A DNA stretch of 64,000 nt from Chromobacterium phragmitis (GTDB lineage Bacteria; Pseudomonadota; Gammaproteobacteria; Burkholderiales; Chromobacteriaceae), in the NCBI RefSeq assembly GCF_003325475.1, contig NZ_CP029495.1:4588001-4652000 (forward strand), written 5' to 3'. The notes under the pieces were generated by a model. That model had not been told where the DNA came from, searched no databases, and saw nothing but the letters and a program-made list of their open reading frames with translations. The position numbers were made by a program, and so were the translations under genes. Shown piece after piece: positions 51,533 through 59,824 of this stretch. The first letter of the stretch is position 1. Each line of letters starts with the position of its first letter.

Positions 51533-52842
51533 GCGGTGGCGAGCTCCTGCAATTGGCGCAAACAATCGGCGTAAGGCGCGGCTTCGCCGGCGCCCTGGCA
51601 CAGCAGGGCCTCGATGGCAGGCTGCAGCCGCAGCGCGCGATCGGTGGCGGCATCGGCGCCGGGCACGTAGGCGCCCAGCGGCAACAAACCTCGCACCTCC
51701 TGGTAGCGGCTCCAGGCGCCGCGCAGCTCCCGCGCGGCGGCGGCGTGCCCGCCGTCGATCAGCTGGCTCATGCAGCGGCTGACCGAGCGGGAAATGTCTA
51801 TCGCCGGGTAGTGGCCGCGCTCGGCCAGCTCCCGGCTCAATACGATGTGGCCGTCCAGAATGGCGCGGGCGGTATCCACCACCGGGTCTTGCTGGTCGTC
51901 GCCCTCGGCCAGCACGGTGTAGATGGCGCTCATGCTGCCTTCGCCGCCTTCGCCGTTGCCGGCGCTTTCGGCCAGGCTGGGCAGCAGGCCGAACACCGAC
52001 GGCGGATAGCCGCGCGTGGCCGGCGGCTCGCCCAGCGCCAGCGCCACTTCGCGCTGCGCCATCGCGTAACGGGTCAGAGAGTCGACCAATAGCAGCACAT
52101 TGCGGCCGCGGTCGCGATAATGGGCGGCGATGGTATGGCACAGCTCGGTGGCTTTCAGCCGCATCAGCGGCGACTCGTCGGCCGGCGCCACCACCAGCAC
52201 CGCCTTGGCCAGCCCTTCCGGCCCCAGCGCATGCTCGACGAACTCGCGCACTTCGCGGCCGCGCTCGCCGATCAGGCCGACGACGACGACCTCCGCCTCG
52301 GTATGGCGGGTGATCATGCCCAGCAATACGCTCTTGCCGACGCCGGAGCCGGCGAACAGGCCCACGCGTTGGCCGCGGCCCAGGGTCAGCAGCCCGTTGA
52401 TGGCGCGCACGCCCACGTCCAGCGGCGTATCGACCGGTTTTTTCTTCAAGGGATTGATTTGCGGCGGATGGGCGGCCAGCGGCGCGTCGCCGCCCAGGCG
52501 GCCCTTGTCGTCCAGCGGCTCGCCCAGGCCGTTGACAATGCGCCCCAGCCAGCCGTCCCCTATCATCAGTCCGCCGTTATCCGGCGCGGGCAACACCCGC
52601 GCGCCGGTGGCGAGGCCGACCGGCTTCTTGAACGGCATCAGGAAGGACACCTCGCGGCGGAAGCCCACCACCTGCGCCTGCAGCCAGCCGCCGCCGGCGG
52701 TTTCCACCAGGCAGCGCTGCCCAGTTTGCAGCGGACACCCCACGCTTTCCAGCAGCAAGCCGCTGACGCCCACCAGCTTGCCGCTGACGGTGGCGACCGG
52801 CGCGTCCGGCACCGAGAGCTGGCTGAGCGCCTGGCGCAGCAT
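51529..52842 (-). CDS. fliI: Flagellar export ATPase FliI
   Basis: A 437-residue F1-beta-like ATPase: Walker A FAGSGVGKS (about residues 160-168), VVVGLIGERGREVREF and the DSLTRYAMAQREVALALGEP segment. It unfolds and releases export substrates. Three bases separate it from fliH. Confidence 0.97.
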   Translation of the reverse strand: MLRQALSQLSVPDAPVATVSGKLVGVSGLLLESVGCPLQTGQRCLVETAGGGWLQAQVVGFRREVSFLMPFKKPVGLATGARVLPAPDNGGLMIGDGWLGRIVNGLGEPLDDKGRLGGDAPLAAHPPQINPLKKKPVDTPLDVGVRAINGLLTLGRGQRVGLFAGSGVGKSVLLGMITRHTEAEVVVVGLIGERGREVREFVEHALGPEGLAKAVLVVAPADESPLMRLKATELCHTIAAHYRDRGRNVLLLVDSLTRYAMAQREVALALGEPPATRGYPPSVFGLLPSLAESAGNGEGGEGSMSAIYTVLAEGDDQQDPVVDTARAILDGHIVLSRELAERGHYPAIDISRSVSRCMSQLIDGGHAAAARELRGAWSRYQEVRGLLPLGAYVPGADAATDRALRLQPAIEALLCQGAGEAAPYADCLRQLQELATA

Positions 52843-52845
52843 CGC

Positions 52846-53517
52846 TTAGCCCTCTTCCGCCGACAGCTGCTCGCGCAGGCTGTCTACGCAATGCTCCAGC
52901 CGCTGCTGGCAGCCGGCGTCAGCCTCGAACTCCGCCCCGCGCACCCGGCATTCGCCCGGCGCCAGCGACGGATCGGCGCAGAGCTTCCACTGCGCGGCGC
53001 GGTCCGGGGCCAGTTCGCGGATGCGCTGGCACTCTTCCGGATTGAGCAGCACTTCCACGTCGCCCTGCGCGTGAGCGCCCTGCGGCAGCGCCGCCAGCGT
53101 TTCCTCCACCAGATCGAGTATCTGCACCGGCTTCAGCGCCAGCTCGCAGCGGATCACCTGGCGCGCTACCTTGGCCACCAGCTCCACCACTTCGTCGCGC
53201 TGCGCGGCCTGGTAGTCGCGGCACAGCTTGTTCAGTTGTTCGATGGCCGCCGCTAGCGGCGCCCCCAGCGTTTCCAGCCCGGCCAGCGTCTCGGCGCGCG
53301 CGGCGGCGACGCCTTCGGCGCGGCCTTGCTCCAGCCCCGCCAGGTAACCCGCGTCGCGGCCGGCGGCCTCGCCACTGTCGAAGCCTTCGCGGTAGCCGGC
53401 GTCCATGCCCTGGCGGAAGCCGTCCGCGGCCGAAGCCTGAACTTCGGCCGCCGCGTCGGGTTCCAGCGGCGCGCCGTCTATCAGCGGCGGAAATCGGAAA
53501 GGTCGCCAGTGCTTCAC
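52846..53517 (-). CDS. fliH: Flagellar export regulator FliH
   Basis: A 223-residue protein: Gly-containing helical repeats in the N-terminal half (FRQGMDAGYREGFDSGEAAG, typical GxxxG pattern of FliH) and a V/A-ATPase E-subunit-like C-terminal domain. It holds FliI as a stalk. GTG start overlapping the fliG stop (GTGA). Confidence 0.92.
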   Translation of the reverse strand: MKHWRPFRFPPLIDGAPLEPDAAAEVQASAADGFRQGMDAGYREGFDSGEAAGRDAGYLAGLEQGRAEGVAAARAETLAGLETLGAPLAAAIEQLNKLCRDYQAAQRDEVVELVAKVARQVIRCELALKPVQILDLVEETLAALPQGAHAQGDVEVLLNPEECQRIRELAPDRAAQWKLCADPSLAPGECRVRGAEFEADAGCQQRLEHCVDSLREQLSAEEG

Positions 53518-54572
53518 TCGACCACTTCCTCAGGGAACAGCTGCAGGTCGATCTCGCCGGCGTCAGCCAGCTGCTTGACCTGGGCCATGATCTCGCGGCG
53601 CGCCTCCTCGACGCGGCTCTTGGGCACTGGCCCGGAGCGGCGCATGGTGGCCTCGAAGTTTTGCGCCTGGCGGCGCGGCATGGTCTGAATGATGGCGTCG
53701 CGCACCGCAGGCTCGGCGCCCTTCAACGCGATCGCCCACTGCTCCAGCGGAATGTCCTCGCAAATGCGCATCAACACTTCCTCGGTCTGGCGCGACAGGA
53801 CGAAGAAGTCGTACATCCTCACCTCGATTTCGTCGACGATCTCCGGATCGTGCGCGCGCAGCAGCTCCATCATCCGGCTGCGGTCGCCCGGCAGACGGTT
53901 GATGATGTCGGCGGTCTGCTGCATGCCCTCCACCGCGGTGCTTTGCGTGTGCAGGCTTTCCAGGCAGCGATTGACCAGTTCGTCCAATTCGTTCAACAGT
54001 TCGCGGTCCACATCTTTCAAGCGGGCGACATTGACCAGCACGTCGTCGCGGCTGGCTTCCGGCAGCGCCTCCACCACTTGGCCGGCCAGCGCCGGCGGCA
54101 GGAAGGCGAGGAACACCGCCTGCATCCGCACGTGCTCGGCGGCGATGCGATCGGCCAGCCACTGCGGCGACACCCATTGCAGCCGCGCCATCTTGGGACG
54201 GATGGCGTCGCCGTAGATGGTGTCCAGCACGCTGCCGGCAATGTCGCCTCCCAGCGCCAGCTCCAGCGAACGCTTGAGGAAGCTGCGGCTGGCGCCGTGC
54301 ACGCCGCTTTGCTCGCGGTACTCGTCGAAGAAGCGCTGCATCGTGGTTTTCACCGCGTCCACCTTGATGCCGCTCATGCCGGACATCGCCTGCGTCACTT
54401 GCAGCAGCTCTTCGCGGCTGAGGCAGCGCAGCACGGCGGCGGCGGGCTCCTCGCCCATGCACAACAGCAGCACCGCGGCCTGTTCGATGGCGCTCATCTG
54501 GCCGTTGCCGGCGGGAGGAGAAGGCGGAATGTAAGCCGGGAACTCCGGCGCCGGATTATTGTTTGCGTCCAT
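53514..54572 (-). CDS. fliG: Flagellar motor switch protein FliG
   Basis: A 352-residue rotor protein that interacts with FliF, FliM and the stator. The N-terminal segment IEQAAVLLLCMGEEPAAAVL (about residues 29-48) and the C-terminal torque domain (LRICEDIPLEQWAIALKGA-type, PRRQAQNF) are typical; charged residues of the torque helix are present. It overlaps fliF by 17 bases. Confidence 0.96.
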   Translation of the reverse strand: MDANNNPAPEFPAYIPPSPPAGNGQMSAIEQAAVLLLCMGEEPAAAVLRCLSREELLQVTQAMSGMSGIKVDAVKTTMQRFFDEYREQSGVHGASRSFLKRSLELALGGDIAGSVLDTIYGDAIRPKMARLQWVSPQWLADRIAAEHVRMQAVFLAFLPPALAGQVVEALPEASRDDVLVNVARLKDVDRELLNELDELVNRCLESLHTQSTAVEGMQQTADIINRLPGDRSRMMELLRAHDPEIVDEIEVRMYDFFVLSRQTEEVLMRICEDIPLEQWAIALKGAEPAVRDAIIQTMPRRQAQNFEATMRRSGPVPKSRVEEARREIMAQVKQLADAGEIDLQLFPEEVVE

Positions 54573-56229
54573 TGTTCTGCACCCATTGCTTGACCACTTC
54601 GGCGACGCGCTCCGGCTCCTTGGCAGCCAGGCCCTTCAGGTGTTCCACCATCACGTCCACCGGCGAGCCGGCGGGCGGCAAGTCGTAGTTTTCCAGCAGC
54701 GGCACCACCGGGCTGTCTCCCGGCGCGGCGGCCAGGGCAGCCTGGCGCTGGCTCGCCGCCTCGCGCAGCGGACGGTTGTCCAGCAGCGGATCCTCCGGCG
54801 TCACGTCCAGCTCGTCCGGCGTGTAATCGCTCAGCTTGCGCTCGGCCAGCTGGCGGGCGAGCTTGAGCAGCGGCCTCGCCAGCAGCAGATAGGCCAACAG
54901 CAGCGCCACCGCGTAGCCGGCCCAGCGCGCGCCCTCGAACCAGGTTTCCGGCTGTTCCCAGAAGGGCTCCGCCGGCGCCGGCCGCGCGAAGCTGAGCGCG
55001 GACACTGCCAGCGCGTCGCCGCGCTCGGCGTTGATGCCCAGGCCATTGCGCAGCAGCTTGTCGATATTGGCCAGCTCGGCCGGCTGCCATCCCTTGCCGC
55101 CGGGTGCGGCGGCCTGGTTCAGCGCCACCGCCACGCTGAGGCGCCGCAGCGTGCCGCGCGCGCGCTTGATATTGGTGATGTTGCGGTCGTAGGCGTATTG
55201 ACGGGTGACGGCGTTCTTGCTGTTGCCGGCCTTGTCGGCGGCCGGCGACGAGGAGTCGGTATTGACCGGACGGTTGCTCAGCGAGCCCGGCACGCCCAGC
55301 GCCATCCGCTCGGTGCTGGTTTCCTCGCGCGAGGCCTCGTTGGTGACCTTGGGCGCCTCCCCGTATTTTTCGCGGGTTTCCTCGACGCGGTCGTTGTCGA
55401 CGTCGGCGGTGACGCTGACCTTGAAATTCTCAGCGCCCAGCGCCGGCGTCAGCAGATCGCGCGCGTTCTGCAACGCTTCTTCGCGAAAGCGGCGCGCCGC
55501 CTCGCTACTGTTGCCAGCCACGCCGCCGTCGCTCAGATCCACATGGGCGGACAGCAGATTGCCGCTCTGGTCCACCAGCGTCACCTGCGACGCATCCAGC
55601 GTGGACACGCTGCCTGCCACCAGCTTGACCACGGCGGCGATCTGTTCGCTGGACAGGCGCTGGCCCGGCTTCAGCGTCACCACCACCGAGGCGGAGCCCT
55701 TCTCGCTGCCCGCGGTGACGAAAGAGGTGCTGCGCGGCAGCGACAGATGCACCCGCGCCGAGCGCACCGGATCGAGCGCCTGGATGCTCTGCACCAGTTC
55801 GCCCTCCAGGCCGCGGCGGAAGCGCACATCCTGCACGAACTGGCTGACGCCCAGCGGATCGTTCTTATCCAACAGCTCCAGACCGGCCGGCAACTGCGCC
55901 ACCACGCCCTTGGCCGCCAGCTGCATGCGGGCGCGGGCCAGATCGCCGTCCGGCACCAGCACCTGGCCAGTCTGGGGATGCACGCGATACGGTATCTTTT
56001 CGGCGTCCAGCACCGCCATCATGTCGGCGCCGCTCACCTTCTCCTGCGCGCCGAACACCGGCTTGTAGCTGGCATCGTCGCGCCATAGCCACAGGGTGGC
56101 CACCACGCTCAGGCCGATGGCCAGCAGCACGATGGGCAGCAACGTGCGCCAGGCGTCGGCGGGCAGCAGCTTGCGGCCCGCCATTCTCAGTTGTACCGCG
56201 GCCAGGCCGCTGCGCAATTGTTTGACCAC
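54556..56229 (-). CDS. fliF: Flagellar MS-ring protein FliF
   Basis: A 557-residue membrane ring protein. An N-terminal span (about residues 29-48), ring-building domains (YKPVFGAQEKVSGADMMAVL; LEGELVQSIQALDPVRSARV) and a second span near residue 440 precede the C-terminal FliG-binding tail. GTG start seven bases after GGGAG. It is the base of the rotor. Confidence 0.96.
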   Translation of the reverse strand: MVKQLRSGLAAVQLRMAGRKLLPADAWRTLLPIVLLAIGLSVVATLWLWRDDASYKPVFGAQEKVSGADMMAVLDAEKIPYRVHPQTGQVLVPDGDLARARMQLAAKGVVAQLPAGLELLDKNDPLGVSQFVQDVRFRRGLEGELVQSIQALDPVRSARVHLSLPRSTSFVTAGSEKGSASVVVTLKPGQRLSSEQIAAVVKLVAGSVSTLDASQVTLVDQSGNLLSAHVDLSDGGVAGNSSEAARRFREEALQNARDLLTPALGAENFKVSVTADVDNDRVEETREKYGEAPKVTNEASREETSTERMALGVPGSLSNRPVNTDSSSPAADKAGNSKNAVTRQYAYDRNITNIKRARGTLRRLSVAVALNQAAAPGGKGWQPAELANIDKLLRNGLGINAERGDALAVSALSFARPAPAEPFWEQPETWFEGARWAGYAVALLLAYLLLARPLLKLARQLAERKLSDYTPDELDVTPEDPLLDNRPLREAASQRQAALAAAPGDSPVVPLLENYDLPPAGSPVDVMVEHLKGLAAKEPERVAEVVKQWVQNNGRKQ

Positions 56230-56242
56230 AGTCGGCTCCCGC

Positions 56243-56581
56243 TTACAACTGCATCTTGATCAGATCGTCGACGGCGCCGACCACTTTGTTTCGCACCTGC
56301 ATCAGCATCGAGAACGACAAGCTCGCCTCCTGGCTCATCAGCATCGCGCCGACCAGGTCGTCGCTCTGGCCGCTGTCCACTTCGGTCATCTTTTCCGAGG
56401 CTAGGCGGCTTTGCTGGTCGACATCGCGCACGGCGGAGATCATGGCCTGGCTGAAGCTATGGCCGGCGGACGCGTCCTCTTGCAAAGCGTTGGGCGCGGG
56501 GGCGGACTGGCCGAGCTTCGCCATCTCTCCCAGCAGCTGGCTGCGGTCGGCGTGGATCATCACTCCCAGATTGGTGGCCAT
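56243..56581 (-). CDS. fliE: Flagellar hook-basal body protein FliE
   Basis: A 112-residue rod-junction protein with the FliE C-terminal helix (ASLSFSMLMQVRNKVVGAVD, about residues 85-104). AAGGATGAACG precedes the ATG. First gene of the reverse-strand run fliE to motB, divergent from fliM. Confidence 0.93.
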   Translation of the reverse strand: MATNLGVMIHADRSQLLGEMAKLGQSAPAPNALQEDASAGHSFSQAMISAVRDVDQQSRLASEKMTEVDSGQSDDLVGAMLMSQEASLSFSMLMQVRNKVVGAVDDLIKMQL

Positions 56582-56808
56582 CGTTCATCCTTAGAAAAGC
56601 GGTATCGAAACTATTCAATCCGCCTGCAGCGTTTGTTAAATGCAGGCTGTCGGATTTTAAACTCACCGCTTTAGCATACCGATGGTACTTTTCACATTCC
56701 CAGCCGTGAATTTTCCCCCTTTACCGCCGCCGGACAGCCAGTAAGATGCACACTCCCAGCAATCGCCGGAGGCTGCCGCGCAGCCGTCGGCCATGAAACG
56801 AAGCCCTG
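56582..56808. promoter_or_regulatory. Divergent fliE / fliM control region
   Basis: 227 bases between the two flagellar operons. Weak sigma-28-like elements occur on both strands: TAAA with a CCGA-containing block 15 bases later (56647-56673, reverse) and TAAA with ACCGATGG 16 bases later (56658-56685, forward). No sigma-54 -24/-12 pair was found. Confidence 0.35.
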
Positions 56809-57651
56809 ATGCCCAAAGCCAAAATCGTCGCACCGCAGGAAGGCGCCCGCCTGCAGGCATTGGACCTGCGAACCCTGGGCCGCCCGATACACCTGCTGCC
56901 GCTGTTTGCCCGCGCCTTGCGGCAGGAACTGGATGACTTTCTCGAACGCGAGCTGAACCGCCGCTATCACGCCGGCTTCCGCATCGACGCGCTGCGCCAG
57001 CAGCTGCCCGCAGGTGACGAGCTGCGCTGGCAATGGCACGCGCTTGGGGAGTGGCAGCTGGGCAGCCACTTCGACCGCGGCTTGCTGCTGGGCATACTCG
57101 ACTACCGCTTCGGCGCGCGCGCCGCGGCGGCTGACGACGCGCTGCCGGCCGAGACCGAAACCGAGCGCCGCCTGGGGCGCACGCTGGCCGAACGGTTGCT
57201 GCCGCGCCTGGCCCGCGCCATCTGCCAATTGGGCAGCGCGCCGCAACCGGACGCCGGCGCGCCCGAGCTCATGGGCTTTCCCGCCCAGGCGGCCTGGCAG
57301 CTGGAAGTAGACCTCAGCGACGGCGGCGCCAGGCTCGGCACGCTGCGCCTGCGCCTGAGCGCGACCGCCTTCGACTCGCTGTTGCAGAATTTGTCCGGCC
57401 AACGGCCTCGCCTTCTCGGCACCCCCGACTGCGCCAACTTCGCCGAGCGCCTGCGCATCCGCCTGGACGCCCGCCTGCTGGAGCAGGAGCTGCCGCTGGG
57501 CGCGGTGCTGGACCTGCGCCCCGGCAGCGTGCTGCCCGTCTCCATGCAGCCCAGGGCCGAGGTCTGCGCCCAGCGATCGCCGCTGTTCAACGCCCAGGTG
57601 GTGGAACGGCAGGGCAAGCTATGCCTGGCCGGCTTCGCCGACATCGAATAA
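56809..57651 (+). CDS. fliM: Flagellar motor switch protein FliM (lateral type)
   Basis: A 280-residue switch protein, shorter than the usual 320-340. The middle FliG-binding domain (RPIHLLPLFARALRQELDDF at about residues 25-44; WQLGSHFDRGLLLGILDYRFG) and the C-terminal SpoA-like domain are present. The N-terminal LSQxEIDALL-type peptide that binds phospho-CheY is missing: the protein starts MPKAKIVAPQEGARLQ. This suggests a lateral-type motor with altered or no direct CheY control. First gene of fliMNPQR-flhBA. Confidence 0.85.
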   Translation: MPKAKIVAPQEGARLQALDLRTLGRPIHLLPLFARALRQELDDFLERELNRRYHAGFRIDALRQQLPAGDELRWQWHALGEWQLGSHFDRGLLLGILDYRFGARAAAADDALPAETETERRLGRTLAERLLPRLARAICQLGSAPQPDAGAPELMGFPAQAAWQLEVDLSDGGARLGTLRLRLSATAFDSLLQNLSGQRPRLLGTPDCANFAERLRIRLDARLLEQELPLGAVLDLRPGSVLPVSMQPRAEVCAQRSPLFNAQVVERQGKLCLAGFADIE

Positions 57652-57665
57652 ACCAAGGAACCCGC

Positions 57666-58010
57666 ATGGAACTGAACCAAGATTTCGACCTGGACGGCAT
57701 TCTGGACGGTCTGGACGCCGAAGCGCCGGCCGCCGTTGAACCGCCCCCTGCGCCGCGCGACATGACGCCCTTCCTGCGCAAGATTCCGGTCAAGCTGACA
57801 CTGGAAGTGGGCAGCGCCGACATTTCCCTGGCCGACCTGTGCCAGATCGGCGCCGGCTCCGTGGTGGAACTGGACAAGGTGGCCGGAGAACCGCTGGACA
57901 TCAAAGTCAACGGCACCGTGATCGGCCGCGCCGAGGTGGTGGTGTCGGGCGACAACTACGGCCTGCGCGTGGTGGAGCTGAACGACCTGCAACTGGACAG
58001 CCTGGCCTGA
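57666..58010 (+). CDS. fliN: Flagellar motor switch protein FliN
   Basis: A 114-residue C-ring protein with a SpoA domain (KIPVKLTLEVGSADISLADL, about residues 39-58; VELDKVAGEPLDIKVNG; GRAEVVVSGDNYGLRV). An acidic N-terminal lead of 35 residues precedes it. AAGGAAC precedes the ATG. Its stop overlaps fliP's start by one base, leaving no place for fliO. Confidence 0.95.
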   Translation: MELNQDFDLDGILDGLDAEAPAAVEPPPAPRDMTPFLRKIPVKLTLEVGSADISLADLCQIGAGSVVELDKVAGEPLDIKVNGTVIGRAEVVVSGDNYGLRVVELNDLQLDSLA

Positions 58011-58756
58011 TGAAACGCTTTCGCGCCTTGCCGCCGCTCGCTCTCGCGGGCCTGCTGCTGGCCCCGCCCGCCTGGGCCGAGCCGCTGAAGCTGTTGTCGG
58101 CCAATGCCGGCGGCGCGTCCGTGGACTTCACGATCAAGACCCAGATCCTGATCCTGATGACAGCGCTGGGCCTGCTGCCGGTGCTGGTGCTGATGATGAC
58201 CAGCTTCACCCGCTTCGTCATCGTGCTGTCGCTGCTCAGGCAGGCGCTGGGCCTGCAGCAGGGCCTGCCCAACCGCCTGGTCACCGGCGTGGCGCTGATC
58301 CTGACGCTGCTGGTGATGCGCCCGGTCGGCCTGCAAGTATGGAACGAAGCGATGGTGCCGTTCGATCAGGACAAGATCACCATGCAACAGGCGCTGGAAA
58401 TCGCGGCCAAGCCGGTCAGCCGCTTCATGCTGGCGCAAACCAACAAGGCCGCGCTGACGCAGGTGGCCCGCCTGTCCGGCGAGGAGAACATCGCCAAGCC
58501 GGAGGATCATGCGTTCACCGTCAAGCTGGCCGCCTTCGTGCTGTCCGAGCTGAAAACCGCGTTCCAGATCGGCTGCATGCTGTTCATCCCCTTCCTGGTG
58601 ATAGACCTGGTGGTGTCCAGCGTGCTGATGGCGATGGGCATGATGATGCTGTCGCCGCTGGTGATCTCGCTGCCGCTTAAGCTGCTGCTATTCGTGCTGG
58701 TGGATGGCTGGTCGCTGACCGTCAACACCCTGGTCACTTCGATCCAGGCTTATTAG
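58010..58756 (+). CDS. fliP: Flagellar export gate protein FliP
   Basis: A 248-residue export-gate protein with a cleavable signal sequence (residues 1-23) and four spans. Hallmarks: LLPVLVLMMTSFTRFVIVLS (about residues 55-74), KLAAFVLSELKTAFQIGCML and FLVIDLVVSSVLMAMGMMML. Coupled to fliN by TGATG. Confidence 0.97.
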   Translation: MKRFRALPPLALAGLLLAPPAWAEPLKLLSANAGGASVDFTIKTQILILMTALGLLPVLVLMMTSFTRFVIVLSLLRQALGLQQGLPNRLVTGVALILTLLVMRPVGLQVWNEAMVPFDQDKITMQQALEIAAKPVSRFMLAQTNKAALTQVARLSGEENIAKPEDHAFTVKLAAFVLSELKTAFQIGCMLFIPFLVIDLVVSSVLMAMGMMMLSPLVISLPLKLLLFVLVDGWSLTVNTLVTSIQAY

Positions 58757-58769
58757 AAGGACGGAAAGC

Positions 58770-59042
58770 ATGCTGACTCCGGACATCGCGGTCGACATCG
58801 TCAACGACAGCCTGCGCGTGGTGGTGACGCTGGTGACGCTCTTGGTGCTGCCCAGCCTGATCGTCGGCGTGGTGGTCAGCCTGATCCAGGCCGCCACCCA
58901 GATCAACGAGCAGACGCTGTCCTTCCTGCCTCGGCTGTTGATCGTGCTGTTGACCATCGCGCTGGCCGGCCACTGGATCACCGGCTACCTGATGGATTTC
59001 TGCGTCGCCATGTTCCAGCGCGCCGCGAGCCAGGTGGGATAG
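58770..59042 (+). CDS. fliQ: Flagellar export gate protein FliQ
   Basis: A 90-residue two-span protein of the export gate; LPSLIVGVVVSLIQAATQIN and TLSFLPRL are diagnostic. AGAAGGACGG precedes the ATG; 13 bases after fliP. Confidence 0.96.
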   Translation: MLTPDIAVDIVNDSLRVVVTLVTLLVLPSLIVGVVVSLIQAATQINEQTLSFLPRLLIVLLTIALAGHWITGYLMDFCVAMFQRAASQVG

Positions 59043-59044
59043 CG

Positions 59045-59824
59045 ATGCAGGGCCTGTACGCCCAGTTGCTGGACCTGATTCCCGCCGTCTGGTGGCCGTT
59101 CTGCCGGCTGATGGCGGCCTTCGCCATCGCGCCCTTCATCGGCGACGCCGTGGTGCCGATGCGCGCTCGCGTCGGCCTGGCGCTGGCGCTGGCCGTCGCC
59201 TGCATCCCAGGCATGCCCGCCCATTCGCCCATCGACCCGTTCACGCTGCATGGCGTCGCCGCCAGCGTGGAGCAAGTGGTCATCGGCCTGTTGTTCGGCC
59301 TCGCCTTCCAGCTGACTCTCTCCATTCTCGCCTTGCTGGGCTTTTTGCTGTCTTCGCAGATGGCGCTGTCGATGGCCATCATGAACGACCCGGGCAACGG
59401 CAACAGTTCGGACGTGGTGTCCAGCCTGCTCTACCTCCTGGCCGCCCTGCTGTTTTTCGCCATGGACGGCCACCTGGTCCTGGTGCAGGTGGTGTACGCC
59501 AGTTTCCGCGCCTGGCCGCTGGGCGGCGGCATCCCGCAGGCCTCGCTGCCGGTGCTGGCCGCCAGCGTAGGCTGGGTGATGTCGGCGGCGATGATCCTGG
59601 CCTTGCCTGTGGTGTTCGCCACCTTCGTGGTGCAGGCCGGCTTCGGCATGATCAACCGCGTGGCGCCGGCGCTGAACCTGTTTTCCCTGGGCTTTCCGGT
59701 GGTGACGCTGTTCGGCCTCTCTACGCTGACCTTGCTGATGCAGGTGCTGCCGCCGCAATACCTGAGCCTGAGCGAGCAAACCCTGCGGCTGTTGAACCGC
59801 CTGCTGGAGGTTGGCCATGGCTGA
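59045..59824 (+). CDS. fliR: Flagellar export gate protein FliR
   Basis: A 259-residue protein with about six spans; the N-terminal WPFCRLMAAFAIAPFIGD and the GFLLSSQMALSMAIMNDPGN region identify FliR. Two bases after fliQ; its end overlaps flhB by 8 bases. Confidence 0.95.
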   Translation: MQGLYAQLLDLIPAVWWPFCRLMAAFAIAPFIGDAVVPMRARVGLALALAVACIPGMPAHSPIDPFTLHGVAASVEQVVIGLLFGLAFQLTLSILALLGFLLSSQMALSMAIMNDPGNGNSSDVVSSLLYLLAALLFFAMDGHLVLVQVVYASFRAWPLGGGIPQASLPVLAASVGWVMSAAMILALPVVFATFVVQAGFGMINRVAPALNLFSLGFPVVTLFGLSTLTLLMQVLPPQYLSLSEQTLRLLNRLLEVGHG

